This document shows, one piece after another, positions 44,634 to 53,183 of a stretch of 64,000 nt of DNA. The notes below the pieces were generated by a model. It was not told where the DNA came from. It saw only the letters and a program-made list of their open reading frames with translations, and ran no database searches. The first letter of the stretch is position 1; every line of letters starts with the position of its first letter. The stretch is from a virus. Both the position numbers and the translations under genes were made by a program. The stretch covers positions 1-64,000 of IMG/VR virus record IMGVR_UViG_3300027771_001853; one strand, written 5' to 3'.

Positions 44634-45133
44634 TGTGTTATTTGTTGTTCATTCTCCGGTCCACCGATTACTGGTGAATCCCCCATTTTTGGTATATTTA
44701 TGAGTGTTTCTGTGTTTTTATTACAATCACACATCTTCCCTTCTTTTATCTGAGTTAAATCCGCGTCAAGTTTGTTTAACTTCTGCATCATTTGACCAAA
44801 AACTTGTTGGGTACTCACAAATTGAAAGTGAATATTTTTTAACATTTCTAAATTAAATATCCTTTCATCTTTATCGTTCCCGTACTTCTCAATCTCTTCA
44901 AGTACTGTGATGAGTTGTCCTGGGTTCATAAAGTCTCTATTAGGCATAAGATAGTGTCCGTTAACTTTTAGTGTTGGGAACATGTAGGACATTGCGTCCG
45001 ATTTGACCTTGTGCCAGGCTTCAGGGTTATCGTTGATGGTATACTCTTTGTAGGTATACCCATTTTCGTCTAGTCTGTCTTTTGTTTGTTTACAAAAATG
45101 ACATCCACTGTTGGTGTAAATTAAAATCTCCAT
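44630..45133 (-). CDS. Glutaredoxin-like protein with C-terminal extension (167 aa)
   Basis: MEILIYTNSGCHFCKQTKDR carries the CxxC redox pair (CHFC), and MFPTLKVNG the cis-Pro region. After residue about 90 a helical extension and CDCNK follow. Phage glutaredoxins usually reduce ribonucleotide reductase. It is one of three thioredoxin-fold proteins without export signals in the window (with 56242 and 56534). Confidence 0.8.
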   Translation of the reverse strand: MEILIYTNSGCHFCKQTKDRLDENGYTYKEYTINDNPEAWHKVKSDAMSYMFPTLKVNGHYLMPNRDFMNPGQLITVLEEIEKYGNDKDERIFNLEMLKNIHFQFVSTQQVFGQMMQKLNKLDADLTQIKEGKMCDCNKNTETLINIPKMGDSPVIGGPENEQQITQ

Positions 45134-45227
45134 ATTATTATTTTATTTAAAGTTTATAAAAAGTTATCGCATAAGTCAAACTTATTAGAATAATAATAAA
45201 AAACAAATAAGAGGTAAATAAAATATA

Positions 45228-45650
45228 TTAGATTTTGTCACCGGTAGCAATACCAGCTTTAAAGTCTAATTTAACATTAAGGGTAAAATCTCCCTTTTTA
45301 TTAGTTAAGGTATAATCTGAATGAAATTTACCTTGTTGGCTTTTGTGTGATTTTTTAAACCCGACTATATCAAAATTATGGTCTTTAAGGAAATCCCTAA
45401 AGTGCTTGTCATATTGTTTATATGCTTTAGCTTCTTTTGAGTTTGATGGGTCTTTCGGTTCTGCGTCAACTTCAAACATCTCCCCTTCTTTAGTTTCGTG
45501 ATGTCCTTCCTGTGTAGGTGCTGGTTTACGTTTTCTAGGGCTTACTGGGTTGTCAGAAAAAGGGTAAGATAATTTCTCATCATCTTCCTTTAGTACTTTA
45601 TTGATTATGTTAACCAATTCTTTTTCCGTTAATTTTATAATGTTTGACAT
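45228..45650 (-). CDS. Leader-bearing hypothetical protein (140 aa)
   Basis: The N-terminus has ELVNIINKVLKEDDEK, a leader ending in VLKE. A charged, Pro-rich stretch follows and then a small beta domain (DFTLNVKLDFKAGIATG). TATTTAT and TATAAATA-like sequence lies upstream of the ATG. Function unknown; a packaged internal protein is inferred from the leader. Confidence 0.6.
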   Translation of the reverse strand: MSNIIKLTEKELVNIINKVLKEDDEKLSYPFSDNPVSPRKRKPAPTQEGHHETKEGEMFEVDAEPKDPSNSKEAKAYKQYDKHFRDFLKDHNFDIVGFKKSHKSQQGKFHSDYTLTNKKGDFTLNVKLDFKAGIATGDKI

Positions 45651-45680
45651 AATATTGATTTATAAATAAATATAACGTAT

Positions 45681-46130
45681 TTACCGTTTTTCCAATCCTT
45701 TTATTTTTTTCCACATACGTTTAAGACGAGTTTCATCACCAAAAAATACTTTTGCTATAACCAAACCAACAAATCTAATCATTGTATAGGTTAAACCTAT
45801 TGCTAGCATAAAGAATAATAGTGTTGGGAAGTACACTATAGAAAACGATATTAGGTATTCTTTAGTACTATCAAAGGGTCTATATGTTTTTTGTGAATTA
45901 AAATTTTCCGTTCTCTCTTGTAATACAAGTGGGTCTTCTCCCCATTTAACTTGTGGTGGTGTGAGTTCACTACAATTAACACAGTACCCACTTTGGTAAG
46001 TACCGTATAAAGAACTTAAAAGGTGCAACACCATAAAAAATATAACTATGTTTTTAAGTTTGAATATTGTTTTACGGTATTCAAAAAGTTTACTACTTAA
46101 CTTGTTTAATATGTTTAATATTTTTTCCAT
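45681..46130 (-). CDS. Two-span membrane protein (149 aa)
   Basis: Hydrophobic helices near residues 27-45 and 92-125 flank a soluble loop containing GYCVNC (CxxC). The C-terminus is basic (RLKRMWKKIKG). It overlaps the 82-residue gene by 38 bases, so a downstream start is possible. Not recognised. Confidence 0.55.
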   Translation of the reverse strand: MEKILNILNKLSSKLFEYRKTIFKLKNIVIFFMVLHLLSSLYGTYQSGYCVNCSELTPPQVKWGEDPLVLQERTENFNSQKTYRPFDSTKEYLISFSIVYFPTLLFFMLAIGLTYTMIRFVGLVIAKVFFGDETRLKRMWKKIKGLEKR

Positions 46131-46341
46131 CTGGATTTTCTTTATCTAATTCTAACTCTTCGTCTTCAGTAGTCAAGTCGTCAGCTACAGGAATGGGGTG
46201 GTCCCCATTCAAAGGTCTGTCTTGTGGTGCTCTTCTAACAGAAAAAACTCTACCTGGTGATATGTAGTTACCAGCTACCGCTTCTTTTACTATTTCTATT
46301 AAAGTATTAATCATACCCATAAATATGTTTATTTTTCCCAA
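46093..46341 (-). CDS. Small leader-type protein (82 aa)
   Basis: The N-terminus MINTLIEIVKEAVAGN (from the second Met) carries an IVKE-A site like the packaged candidates. The rest is polar and acidic (DDLTTEDEELELDK). TATTTAT lies four bases before the start. No family recognised. Confidence 0.55.
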   Translation of the reverse strand: MGKINIFMGMINTLIEIVKEAVAGNYISPGRVFSVRRAPQDRPLNGDHPIPVADDLTTEDEELELDKENPDGKNIKHIKQVK

Positions 46342-46802
46342 CTGATATTCTTAACCTCAATACTTTGCCAATGTCGTTCACACCCTATCCCCAATAATTT
46401 TAAATAGTTTTTTAATTCGTCACTTAATAAGTCTCTTAGTTTTTCGCGTATCATTTTGTGGGCGTTGTGGCCCCAAATACGGTCAGAATTACCTTCATAC
46501 CATCTACCACAGCTAAGTTTATATTCAGCTACCTTACTTATATCTCTCATATATGCTGAGCCGGAGTAAGATTGGCAAGTTGTGGCCTTACCGGATACTT
46601 TAACATTAACAAGAATTCTATTCCCTCTCGGGTTTAGTGGTGTTTGCTTTACATCCCAGCCCTCATTTTCACTCACAATATTAGTTATTCTACATTTAAC
46701 ATCTAACTCACGACTCCAATTTCCAGCATCTTCTGTTATATTGTTTATATGGAATATCTTTTTTCTAATTATTCTTTTCGCTTTTAATGGTAATCTTTTC
46801 AT
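46329..46802 (-). CDS. Hypothetical protein with KLLGI motif (157 aa)
   Basis: A basic N-terminus (MKRLPLKAKRIIRKK) with HINNITEDAG, possibly a leader site, leads to a beta domain (NRILVNVKVSGKA) and a C-terminal helix NYLKLLGIGCERHW that matches the KLFGI signature. A host-type promoter lies four bases before the ATG, suggesting an almost leaderless transcript. Confidence 0.6.
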   Translation of the reverse strand: MKRLPLKAKRIIRKKIFHINNITEDAGNWSRELDVKCRITNIVSENEGWDVKQTPLNPRGNRILVNVKVSGKATTCQSYSGSAYMRDISKVAEYKLSCGRWYEGNSDRIWGHNAHKMIREKLRDLLSDELKNYLKLLGIGCERHWQSIEVKNISWEK

Positions 46803-46806
46803 ACTA

Positions 46807-46838
46807 CAAAGATAAGTAAATTTACTTTAATAACCAAA
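46807..46838 (-). promoter_or_regulatory. Bacteroidota-type promoter for 46802
   Basis: On the minus strand TTTG, a 20-base spacer and TATCTTTG match the consensus exactly. The -7 box ends four bases before the ATG. The remaining 46839-47052 stretch shows no gene. Confidence 0.75.
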
Positions 46839-47052
46839 CAATAAGGCATAAAAAAAAGTATGAACCGAATAATAATACTAATCGGGTCACCCTACATAGA
46901 AAGATAGAACACGGTAACCATTAGTATAACATATAAAACCGAACTAAAGTCTATTTTTGGTTGCATTGTTTCCATACCAATAAGTAATTAGATTCACTTA
47001 AAAACCAAAGTATTTGGTATTATGTTATTGTTAAGTTTTTAACCCGTATAGG

Positions 47053-47511
47053 TTATATAAATTCTGGGGTTTCTCTTTTCTTCCAGGAATGTAAATGTGA
47101 TTTATCTTTAACATAATAAAGTCGATACGATTCAACATGGTCATCGCTTTTATACTCCTCTGGCATCGCTAGGGTTGGTTGTGTGAATTTACCATCTGGT
47201 ATGTTAGGGGTATTATTAGTTAACCACTCTATGTGTTGTTGTGTTTTATGTGTTTTCCCATACCGATGGGTATACTCTTTACATAATCCCATACCTAACT
47301 CACATAACCAAGTGTAGTTTGACTTATTACTTCTAGCCCAAACTGCTGATGGGTGGTTTTTATGTGTTTCTCTGTAAGGTCCTTCACCACCTGACACCCA
47401 GTGAGTGGTAGAAAGTAACTGTGCTGTCTCTAAAATCATTTTAACCACATGTTTGTCCACATGATACTTTGAACAGGTCTCGGGGTCTTTATGTAAGTAG
47501 AATATATTCAC
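47053..47511 (-). CDS. Conserved phage protein, MNIFYL...DKHVVKM family (152 aa)
   Basis: It uses a GTG start. NIFYLHKDPETCSKYHVDKH, VKMILETAQLLSTTHW and KNHPSAVWARSNKSNYTWLC are blocks I recall from a protein common in marine phages, sometimes labelled a DNA glycosylase; I do not consider that function secure. Many His residues are conserved-looking (HVDKH, THKNHP). A TATCTTTG -7-like box lies four bases upstream, without a clear -33. Confidence 0.7.
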   Translation of the reverse strand: MNIFYLHKDPETCSKYHVDKHVVKMILETAQLLSTTHWVSGGEGPYRETHKNHPSAVWARSNKSNYTWLCELGMGLCKEYTHRYGKTHKTQQHIEWLTNNTPNIPDGKFTQPTLAMPEEYKSDDHVESYRLYYVKDKSHLHSWKKRETPEFI

Positions 47512-47524
47512 AACACAAAGATAT

Positions 47525-47557
47525 AAAAAAAAACCGAAAGTTTTTAGTTTTCGGTTT
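47525..47557 (-). terminator. Intrinsic terminator after 47581
   Basis: AAACCGAAA (47531-47539) and TTTCGGTTT (47549-47557) form a 9-bp stem with a 9-base loop, followed by a T tract on the minus strand. It ends the transcript of the exported gene at 47581. Confidence 0.8.
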
Positions 47558-47580
47558 AATTATATTTTATTTTTAGTTGG

Positions 47581-48099
47581 TTACTTTACGATAATAAATT
47601 TCTTTTGGTTTCTAATGTACATCACTCCTTTAGTTGGGTTAATTACTTCTCTACCCATTAAGTCATACATTACATTGTTAGCACCTTCATTCTTCATTAA
47701 CTCTTCGATTCCAGTTGGGTTACCCATATTCATTAGTACCCACGTATCAGTCATGAAATCATATACTAATGAATCACAATAATTACAAATATAAGTCATG
47801 GAGTCAAAATATATAAAAGCATCGTAACATAATTTAACAGTGTCTTGTGGGGTTATAAGTGGAAATGAGTATGGGTCGTTACCTTGTGGTATATAACAAG
47901 TTAATGCATTACATGCTGAAAAATTCCAATCTATAGAATCTACTATATTAATTATTCCAGGTGCGTTTCCTGTTACTGTTAATGTATTCCAGGTTGTACT
48001 GTCTACTACTATCGAATATGATAGTGAGTCACAAGGAATCATTTGTGCTTGTGTTTGTAGTCCAAGCGAGACTAATACTACTAGTAAAAATTTCTTCAT
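47581..48099 (-). CDS. Exported protein with T9SS-type tail (172 aa)
   Basis: A signal peptide (MKKFLLVVLVSLGLQTQAQ) precedes a Cys- and Asp-rich beta region (CDSLSYSIVVDST; YICNYCDSLVYDF). The end (NVMYDLMGREVINPTKGVMY) resembles a short T9SS sorting domain. A single-gene unit with its own terminator, apart from the main envelope operon. Confidence 0.75.
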   Translation of the reverse strand: MKKFLLVVLVSLGLQTQAQMIPCDSLSYSIVVDSTTWNTLTVTGNAPGIINIVDSIDWNFSACNALTCYIPQGNDPYSFPLITPQDTVKLCYDAFIYFDSMTYICNYCDSLVYDFMTDTWVLMNMGNPTGIEELMKNEGANNVMYDLMGREVINPTKGVMYIRNQKKFIIVK

Positions 48100-48235
48100 T
48101 TTGTTTCTTTTTTAGTTATTTATGTCTTTTAATTATATAATATATATATCTATTTGTCCAGTTTTATCACGAATAAAGAATATACTTAAACACATATAGT
48201 TTAGTACAATATCACTATATTATACACAATTACAT

Positions 48236-48262
48236 ATAAAAAAACCCCACCGAAGTGGGGTT
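48236..48262 (-). terminator. Strong intrinsic terminator
   Basis: AACCCCAC (48243-48250), loop CGAA, and GTGGGGTT (48255-48262) form an 8-bp GC-rich stem followed by an 8-base T tract on the minus strand. It closes the transcript that contains the vWA gene and its 3' region. Confidence 0.9.
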
Positions 48263-48293
48263 AATCTCAGGAAGGGGTTTCAATTTAATTTAT

Positions 48294-48380
48294 TTAATTG
48301 TTAGATTGCGGTAATCTTCCTTTCATATATAAATCGCCTAGGGCGAAGTAAAGTACAATCTTCTGGGTAGTCAGAATCAT
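48294..48380 (-). CDS. Possible 28-residue peptide downstream of the vWA gene
   Basis: ATG at 48380 opens a 28-codon frame (MILTTQKIVLYFALGDLYMK...) inside the 3' region before the terminator. It overlaps the structured RNA candidate by 16 bases. It could be real or chance; a 10-codon frame (MGRPKNLFGN) also overlaps the vWA stop. Confidence 0.3.
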   Translation of the reverse strand: MILTTQKIVLYFALGDLYMKGRLPQSNN

Positions 48381-48481
48381 TTTTTTATTCCTAGTTTATT
48401 TTATCGTCAAGGTGGGGAATAATATCCACCTCTCTCTCTTGGTTTTGTTTTTAGTTGCCGAAGAGATTCTTTGGTCTACCC
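48365..48481 (-). ncRNA. Candidate structured RNA in the vWA/TROVE-type 3' region
   Basis: The ends pair: 48365-48370 (GGGTAG) with 48476-48481 (CTACCC), then 48374-48378 (GAATC) with 48465-48469 (GATTC), separated by a 3x6 internal loop. Inside is a GGTGG/CCACC hairpin. A closed lower stem with an internal loop recalls Y RNAs, which bind TROVE/Ro proteins. The fold is seen by eye; the Y-RNA comparison is inference. Confidence 0.45.
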
Positions 48482-48482
48482 A

Positions 48483-49916
48483 TTAGACCTTAATAGATTC
48501 ATATCGAGCGGACCCGATAGTCTCCATCATCATATTATAAGGTGTCATATCCTGACAACTTAATATACTTTTCATGATTGAGGGTGAGAATCCTGACACT
48601 AACGCTGTTCCCATCTCGTCGAAACTAGTTGGTACGTTGTCTTGTCTACTTTGGATATTCCAATAAACAATCCCTGGCATTTTGTAACCAGCTTCCTCAT
48701 ACATCCCTTTAATCATTTCTTGTGCAGTTGGGTTCCAGTCTGTTACTTTGTCATAGTTATCACTGATTGCTTCATCAAACTCCATATCCGAAAGGATAAG
48801 AACTTTGGTCGGCATCTCTGATACTGAAACATCGTGTTTTACTGCTTGGTCTAAGATTAACTTAAACGTTGCTTGTAAATCAGTACTCATTCCCCAGTCT
48901 GCTCTCTCCAGTTGAGTTAACCTTTCGGCTAACGAACCTTCGAGTAATTGTAGTTGTGGTCTCGAAGAAAATGTTATGAATGCGTTTTTGAAGACACCTT
49001 CATTTCTCTCTGAGATGTACAAACCCAATGATGTTGAAACATCCATACAAGTAACGTTACCGTTATTTCCAGCGGAATTTCCCATCGAACCTGATACATC
49101 AACTACAGGTAACACTCTTTCACTAATACCTTCCATGTAATTTGGAAGAGACTCCCATTGTGCTTGTGCAACATCCCTTTCCCCACCAAATTTGATGGAT
49201 TTAGTTATGTCATAAGGGTATACAGCTCCAGCGTTGATTGTAGTTTTACCTTCAACTAAAGCTCTTTTGTACTCCTCATACCTCTCTTCGTCATTCTTCA
49301 TGAAAGTTTTTTGATACCTTGACGAGGCTAAGGATGGAAGTTTCGAATAATCGATACTTTTCCAATCCTTTGCACACATCTTGGTTTCAACCACATCGGT
49401 AAGTCCTACTAATAACTTACGGTATTGTTTTGGGGACATTCTAAGGTACCTACGAATAATATTCGCTTTCATACCTTTTCTTGGCATCCATTTAGCACAT
49501 AAACCATCTTCGTTATCCAAAGCAGTTTTTACTAAATTAAGTGCCGAGTCCCAACAGTTCTGAGTTCCAACCAACGTTAAAACATCATCCCATCTACCGT
49601 ATTCACTAATTAAGTGAATGTTTTTATGTAAAACTTCTCTGTGGTTGTCACATAACCATAATAGACAATCTCTGAAGATTTGTCTCTCACCAGCTCCACC
49701 ACGGACATCACGTGCCCAAAAAATAATCCTAATTGTTGTGAGAGGGTCTTCATTAAAAGCTTTCGAAACCTTGGCGTGAAGTCTGTCTTTGCTCGCACCA
49801 CGCATCGCTCCTACTTGAAAAAATAGGTCAACACAATGTTTGAGCGAGGATGAGTTTGTGGTCATCCCTTTCTCAGTCGTTGTGTCTTTTTGTTGTATGG
49901 CGTCGATTAAATTCAT
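48483..49916 (-). CDS. TROVE/DUF2828-like protein with vWA domain (477 aa)
   Basis: The N-terminal half is a helical repeat (FWARDVRGGAGERQIFRDCL; HLISEYGRWDDVLTL). The C-terminal half is a von Willebrand A domain with an intact MIDAS (VVDVSGSMGNS; STDLQATF; ILSDMEFDEA). Relatives bind RNA (Ro60) or are uncharacterised (DUF2828). No leader or signal is present, so it acts in the cytosol. A structured 3' RNA lies directly downstream. A TTGACA-N16-TATAAT sequence lies upstream. Confidence 0.82.
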   Translation of the reverse strand: MNLIDAIQQKDTTTEKGMTTNSSSLKHCVDLFFQVGAMRGASKDRLHAKVSKAFNEDPLTTIRIIFWARDVRGGAGERQIFRDCLLWLCDNHREVLHKNIHLISEYGRWDDVLTLVGTQNCWDSALNLVKTALDNEDGLCAKWMPRKGMKANIIRRYLRMSPKQYRKLLVGLTDVVETKMCAKDWKSIDYSKLPSLASSRYQKTFMKNDEERYEEYKRALVEGKTTINAGAVYPYDITKSIKFGGERDVAQAQWESLPNYMEGISERVLPVVDVSGSMGNSAGNNGNVTCMDVSTSLGLYISERNEGVFKNAFITFSSRPQLQLLEGSLAERLTQLERADWGMSTDLQATFKLILDQAVKHDVSVSEMPTKVLILSDMEFDEAISDNYDKVTDWNPTAQEMIKGMYEEAGYKMPGIVYWNIQSRQDNVPTSFDEMGTALVSGFSPSIMKSILSCQDMTPYNMMMETIGSARYESIKV

Positions 49917-49979
49917 GGTTATAGTTTTTAAACAATATTATAATTTATAAAAGTTCATAAAGTAACTGAACGTTGTTAT

Positions 49980-50007
49980 ATTATAATAAAAAAATTGGTT
50001 GTGTCAA
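49980..50007 (-). promoter_or_regulatory. Possible TTGACA/TATAAT promoter for the vWA gene
   Basis: On the minus strand TTGACA (50002-50007), a 16-base spacer and TATAAT (49980-49985) form a classical sigma-70 pattern about 64 bases before the gene. This differs from the Bacteroidota type seen elsewhere, so it may be phage-specific or chance in AT-rich DNA. Confidence 0.4.
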
Positions 50008-50033
50008 GCCGCCAGAAGGAGTTTTTTTTAAAT

Positions 50034-50294
50034 TTAAGCTTTTTTCTTAAGTAACTCTTCCTTTAGCCCACTTAACGAGTGTTTTCCATCCGGTATTAAA
50101 TCTTCATTGATGTGATTACAATCCGCACATTGGAATATAATCATAGGTGCGAAAGTTGGTCTTTCCATCTGTGCTACATCAGCAGTGATTTTTTTAAGGA
50201 TGTGTCTTTGTTTGAATAATCCAGAACCACAATTGTCACACATGACATCTTGTAAATCGTCTGGATTAATATTTAATTCTTGTTGTTCTTGCAT
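50034..50294 (-). CDS. Zinc-ribbon protein, paralogue of 18449 (86 aa)
   Basis: CDNCGSGLFKQRHIL and FQCADCNHINEDL give a four-Cys zinc ribbon with the same spacing and the shared CxxCxHIN end as the protein at 18449. A lysine-rich helix ends the protein. Function unknown. Confidence 0.68.
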   Translation of the reverse strand: MQEQQELNINPDDLQDVMCDNCGSGLFKQRHILKKITADVAQMERPTFAPMIIFQCADCNHINEDLIPDGKHSLSGLKEELLKKKA

Positions 50295-50371
50295 AATATA
50301 ATATTTTTATATAAATGTACTAAGAGGATGCTAGTTAGTCAAATATTTATTATAAAAGATTGTAGAAAATA

Positions 50372-50716
50372 ATGGAACTTATTATAAACAAAAATAACTA
50401 CCCTTTGGAGTTGATGTTGACCGAACCCCAAATAAGAAAGGGTATGATGGGTAGAAATAAACTAGATGGTGGAATGTTGTTTGTGTTTGATAACGTTTCT
50501 CCTAGAGCTTTCTGGATGAAAGACTGTAAGATACCTTTAGATATAATATACCTAACTAATGGTAAGGTAAATAAAATCTACAATTCATGTTTACCATGTA
50601 AAAGGTTAAAGTGTAAGAACTATCCTGGTGTTGGGGATTCGGTACTTGAATTAAACGGTGGTACAGTTAAAAGAGAAAATATCCAAAAAGGTGATTTATT
50701 AAGATTTAAGTCTTAA
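50372..50716 (+). CDS. DUF192-family protein (114 aa)
   Basis: LMLTEPQIRKGMMGRNKLDG, MLFVFDNVSPRAFWMKDCKI and PLDIIYLTNGKV are the signature blocks of DUF192. Bacterial members are often exported, but this one has no signal peptide. A lone rightward gene whose stop touches the convergent leader-bearing gene. Role unknown. Confidence 0.85.
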   Translation: MELIINKNNYPLELMLTEPQIRKGMMGRNKLDGGMLFVFDNVSPRAFWMKDCKIPLDIIYLTNGKVNKIYNSCLPCKRLKCKNYPGVGDSVLELNGGTVKRENIQKGDLLRFKS

Positions 50717-51115
50717 TTATTCCCTAGTCTTAATATACTCTAGAATGGTTGTTGCCATTTGTTCATCAAAAAACTCTGGGTCTAATTCAGCAACTATTTC
50801 ACTTGTAGTGTCATCACTTTCTAACTCACCAGTTTCGAGATATATCACGTACTTAGGTGGGCCAAAAACAGTTTCATATTCTAAAACTAACTGACCACCT
50901 TTATATGGTAAATTTTTAATCACACTATTTTCTTCTTCTGGTTCGACATGTTGTGGGTCACCAGGTTCAGCGTATTTTTGTTGTGTTTTTTTAAAAGAAT
51001 CGTCATAGAAATAATCAGGATTACCACCTGGAGTATCATTTCTAGAGTCTTCTTTAATAATTTTTTTAACCAAGTTTTGTATGTGTTGTGGGGATATGTT
51101 TACCTTTCTTTTCAT
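50717..51115 (-). CDS. Leader-bearing hypothetical protein (132 aa)
   Basis: QHIQNLVKKIIKEDSRND at the N-terminus is a leader ending in IIKE-D. The remainder holds a small beta domain (YKGGQLVLEYETVFG; KYVIYLETGELESDD) and an acidic tail. Its start touches the DHH gene stop, placing it in the operon of packaged candidates. Confidence 0.62.
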   Translation of the reverse strand: MKRKVNISPQHIQNLVKKIIKEDSRNDTPGGNPDYFYDDSFKKTQQKYAEPGDPQHVEPEEENSVIKNLPYKGGQLVLEYETVFGPPKYVIYLETGELESDDTTSEIVAELDPEFFDEQMATTILEYIKTRE

Positions 51116-52539
51116 TATTGGGTTAGTTTTTTAAGTTTTTCTACCATAGCGTTTTGAATCCATTTCACCATTTTAACATATTTTGTTTGTTGTCCAGATT
51201 TCTTTTTGTATGGTTTGTCAAAATTTCTTGTCGCTCTACTAAAAAAGTTTAACCCACTTATGTTAGTTATACATTTATGCCCTCCACTATTAGACTGTAT
51301 AACATCCCATATAGAAACTGTTATTCTATCCAGATAACTTTTTTCGGTCTCAGTTAAATTTGCCCAAGGTGTATCCACCATTTTAATTGTATTTCCATAC
51401 TCTGGGGAATCTTCAGGTGGCATATTTTGTAAATGGTCCTTATATAAAGCAAATAAATCAGACGATTTAAAACCAATACTTTCTTCTTCAGCTTTAGTTT
51501 CACCTATACGTTTTATAACAGAAATGGGTACTTGGTGTCTTTGTAGTCCTGGTTTAATGGTCTCCAACACTTCTTGAGCTACATCTGCTAAGTTCACACC
51601 TTTAATAGCTCTATCTTCTTTAAACGGATTACATGACGCTTGTACTAGACCCATAGGCCAAGCTATAACTAGAAAATCAGCGTCAGGGTATAATTTAAAT
51701 GGTGTGTACCTATCGTAAGACCCTGGTTTAAACATACTACCTCCACCGTATTGAGATATGATACCATCTTCGTAAGTTACATTAGCGTTTTTACTTTGTG
51801 CGTCCACATAACTTTCTTGGTTTTTTTGCATGTCTTCTGGTGTAGCAAATCCCCTTTCTTTTGCTATCCTCCTAATGTTATTATAGATGTTTAACAGAGA
51901 AGGTTCTGATGTCATAACTAACTCTTCTAGAAACCCTGGTTTATTTTTATAAGCTAATAACAATTTATTTGTTAATAGTGCTAACATTTGTTTATTCTTA
52001 GGTACACCACCTTCTTTATCCAAGTCGTACAAATAATTCATAACCTCTTCAGGTTTAATCCCATACTTCGCATAATCAGCACTATCCATGGTAGAAATCA
52101 TCCTAATATCATCATTAGGGAATATATCTTGTGGGCTTACTATTTGAGATACTGTCTCAACGTTTGACCTTGCTCCTCTAAATTGGGTTGACGTATCATC
52201 TTCTACCCCAGTTTGGCTATCGTGATGGTCAGTATGTATAATCATCTGTGGTTTACCGTGAGCAAAATCCACCAATACTGGCATAACATCACCCCTAGCT
52301 TTATCTATTAGTGGTTTTTGTACTGAAAATTCCTTATCACCATATTGGATTACATGACTACCTATAACTTTTATCCCGTAAGATTCCAAATAATTCTTCA
52401 TCGCTAAAGCAGTTGTAACCCCATCCGTATCTTGGTGGAAGTATATTTCCGCTTTAGGGTATCTTTGAGCTAACGCGGTAATATTACGTATTCCGCTTTC
52501 TTTTAATAAGATTTGTGAGAGTGTATTAACTAATTCCAT
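51115..52539 (-). CDS. DHH-family phosphoesterase with leader (474 aa)
   Basis: It begins MELVNTLSQILLKESGIR (leader, LLKE-S). The DHH domain shows IYFHQDTDGVTTALAM, PVLVDFAHGKP and IIHTDHHDSQTG, the metal-binding set of RecJ-like exonucleases and oligoribonuclease/cyclic-dinucleotide phosphodiesterases. A C-terminal region with HKCITNISGLNFF resembles a DHHA1-type substrate domain. It could degrade host nucleic acid or signalling nucleotides; the sequence does not choose. TATTTAT lies three bases before the ATG. Confidence 0.78.
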   Translation of the reverse strand: MELVNTLSQILLKESGIRNITALAQRYPKAEIYFHQDTDGVTTALAMKNYLESYGIKVIGSHVIQYGDKEFSVQKPLIDKARGDVMPVLVDFAHGKPQMIIHTDHHDSQTGVEDDTSTQFRGARSNVETVSQIVSPQDIFPNDDIRMISTMDSADYAKYGIKPEEVMNYLYDLDKEGGVPKNKQMLALLTNKLLLAYKNKPGFLEELVMTSEPSLLNIYNNIRRIAKERGFATPEDMQKNQESYVDAQSKNANVTYEDGIISQYGGGSMFKPGSYDRYTPFKLYPDADFLVIAWPMGLVQASCNPFKEDRAIKGVNLADVAQEVLETIKPGLQRHQVPISVIKRIGETKAEEESIGFKSSDLFALYKDHLQNMPPEDSPEYGNTIKMVDTPWANLTETEKSYLDRITVSIWDVIQSNSGGHKCITNISGLNFFSRATRNFDKPYKKKSGQQTKYVKMVKWIQNAMVEKLKKLTQ

Positions 52540-52551
52540 ATTTCATAAATA

Positions 52552-53160
52552 TTACGCACATCCACCTGAAGAACAAAATAAGGTGGAGGTCGCTATTCTT
52601 CTTTCATTATGCCCCCAGTCACCGTTTATTATGGTGTTAGATGCTTTTTTATAATTTCCTTGTTCAATATCCACAATAAGTGTAGGAGAATGTATAAAAG
52701 CATTACAACCTATATTATACGCTATATCAATCATTGCACGATACATACCTAAAGTTAGTAAACGATTATTCGTGTCTCCAGTTGTCGCTCTAGATTGCCA
52801 ACTTTTTATACATCTTGCCGCTTCGTTAATATCAGGAACCGTTAATGCTTTTGCTGTTTGGAGGGTCATCTCTTTATTGTTATCCCTATATTCTTGAATA
52901 ATTGATTCTTGGGTTGTCCCGAATCCAATAGTTAGTGTACCGTAAATTGTGCCTCCAGTATATCTAATAGGTGTTCCTTCTTTCCACTTTCTCATATCGT
53001 CATACACATAAGGAATGTGGTTTCCATATACGTCTCCTTCATGTTTCCTTATATGGTCAAACAATTCTTGGCCAGCTACATTTCCAGTCCCTTTTTGAAA
53101 ATCCAAAAAAGTCGGTGTAGTTTCTTCTACTAATAACGATAATGTATGAAGTAATCCCAT
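52552..53160 (-). CDS. GH24-type lysozyme with leader (202 aa)
   Basis: A leader MGLLHTLSLLVEETTP precedes a phage lysozyme: IRKHEGDVYGNHIPYVYDD supplies the catalytic Glu, GTLTIGFGTT the Thr/Gly strand, and IDIAYNIGCNAF the family helix. An insertion of about 20 residues separates the Glu from the TIGFG strand. The leader suggests a virion-internal lysozyme rather than a pure endolysin. TATTTAT lies four bases before the start. Confidence 0.85.
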   Translation of the reverse strand: MGLLHTLSLLVEETTPTFLDFQKGTGNVAGQELFDHIRKHEGDVYGNHIPYVYDDMRKWKEGTPIRYTGGTIYGTLTIGFGTTQESIIQEYRDNNKEMTLQTAKALTVPDINEAARCIKSWQSRATTGDTNNRLLTLGMYRAMIDIAYNIGCNAFIHSPTLIVDIEQGNYKKASNTIINGDWGHNERRIATSTLFCSSGGCA

Positions 53161-53183
53161 AACTATAAATACTCACTTAATTA

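Noticed and set aside
47516-47523. A full promoter for the gene at 47511
   Set aside because: Only the -7 box is present; the -33 position falls in the terminator hairpin and lacks TTTG, so it is not listed as a promoter.
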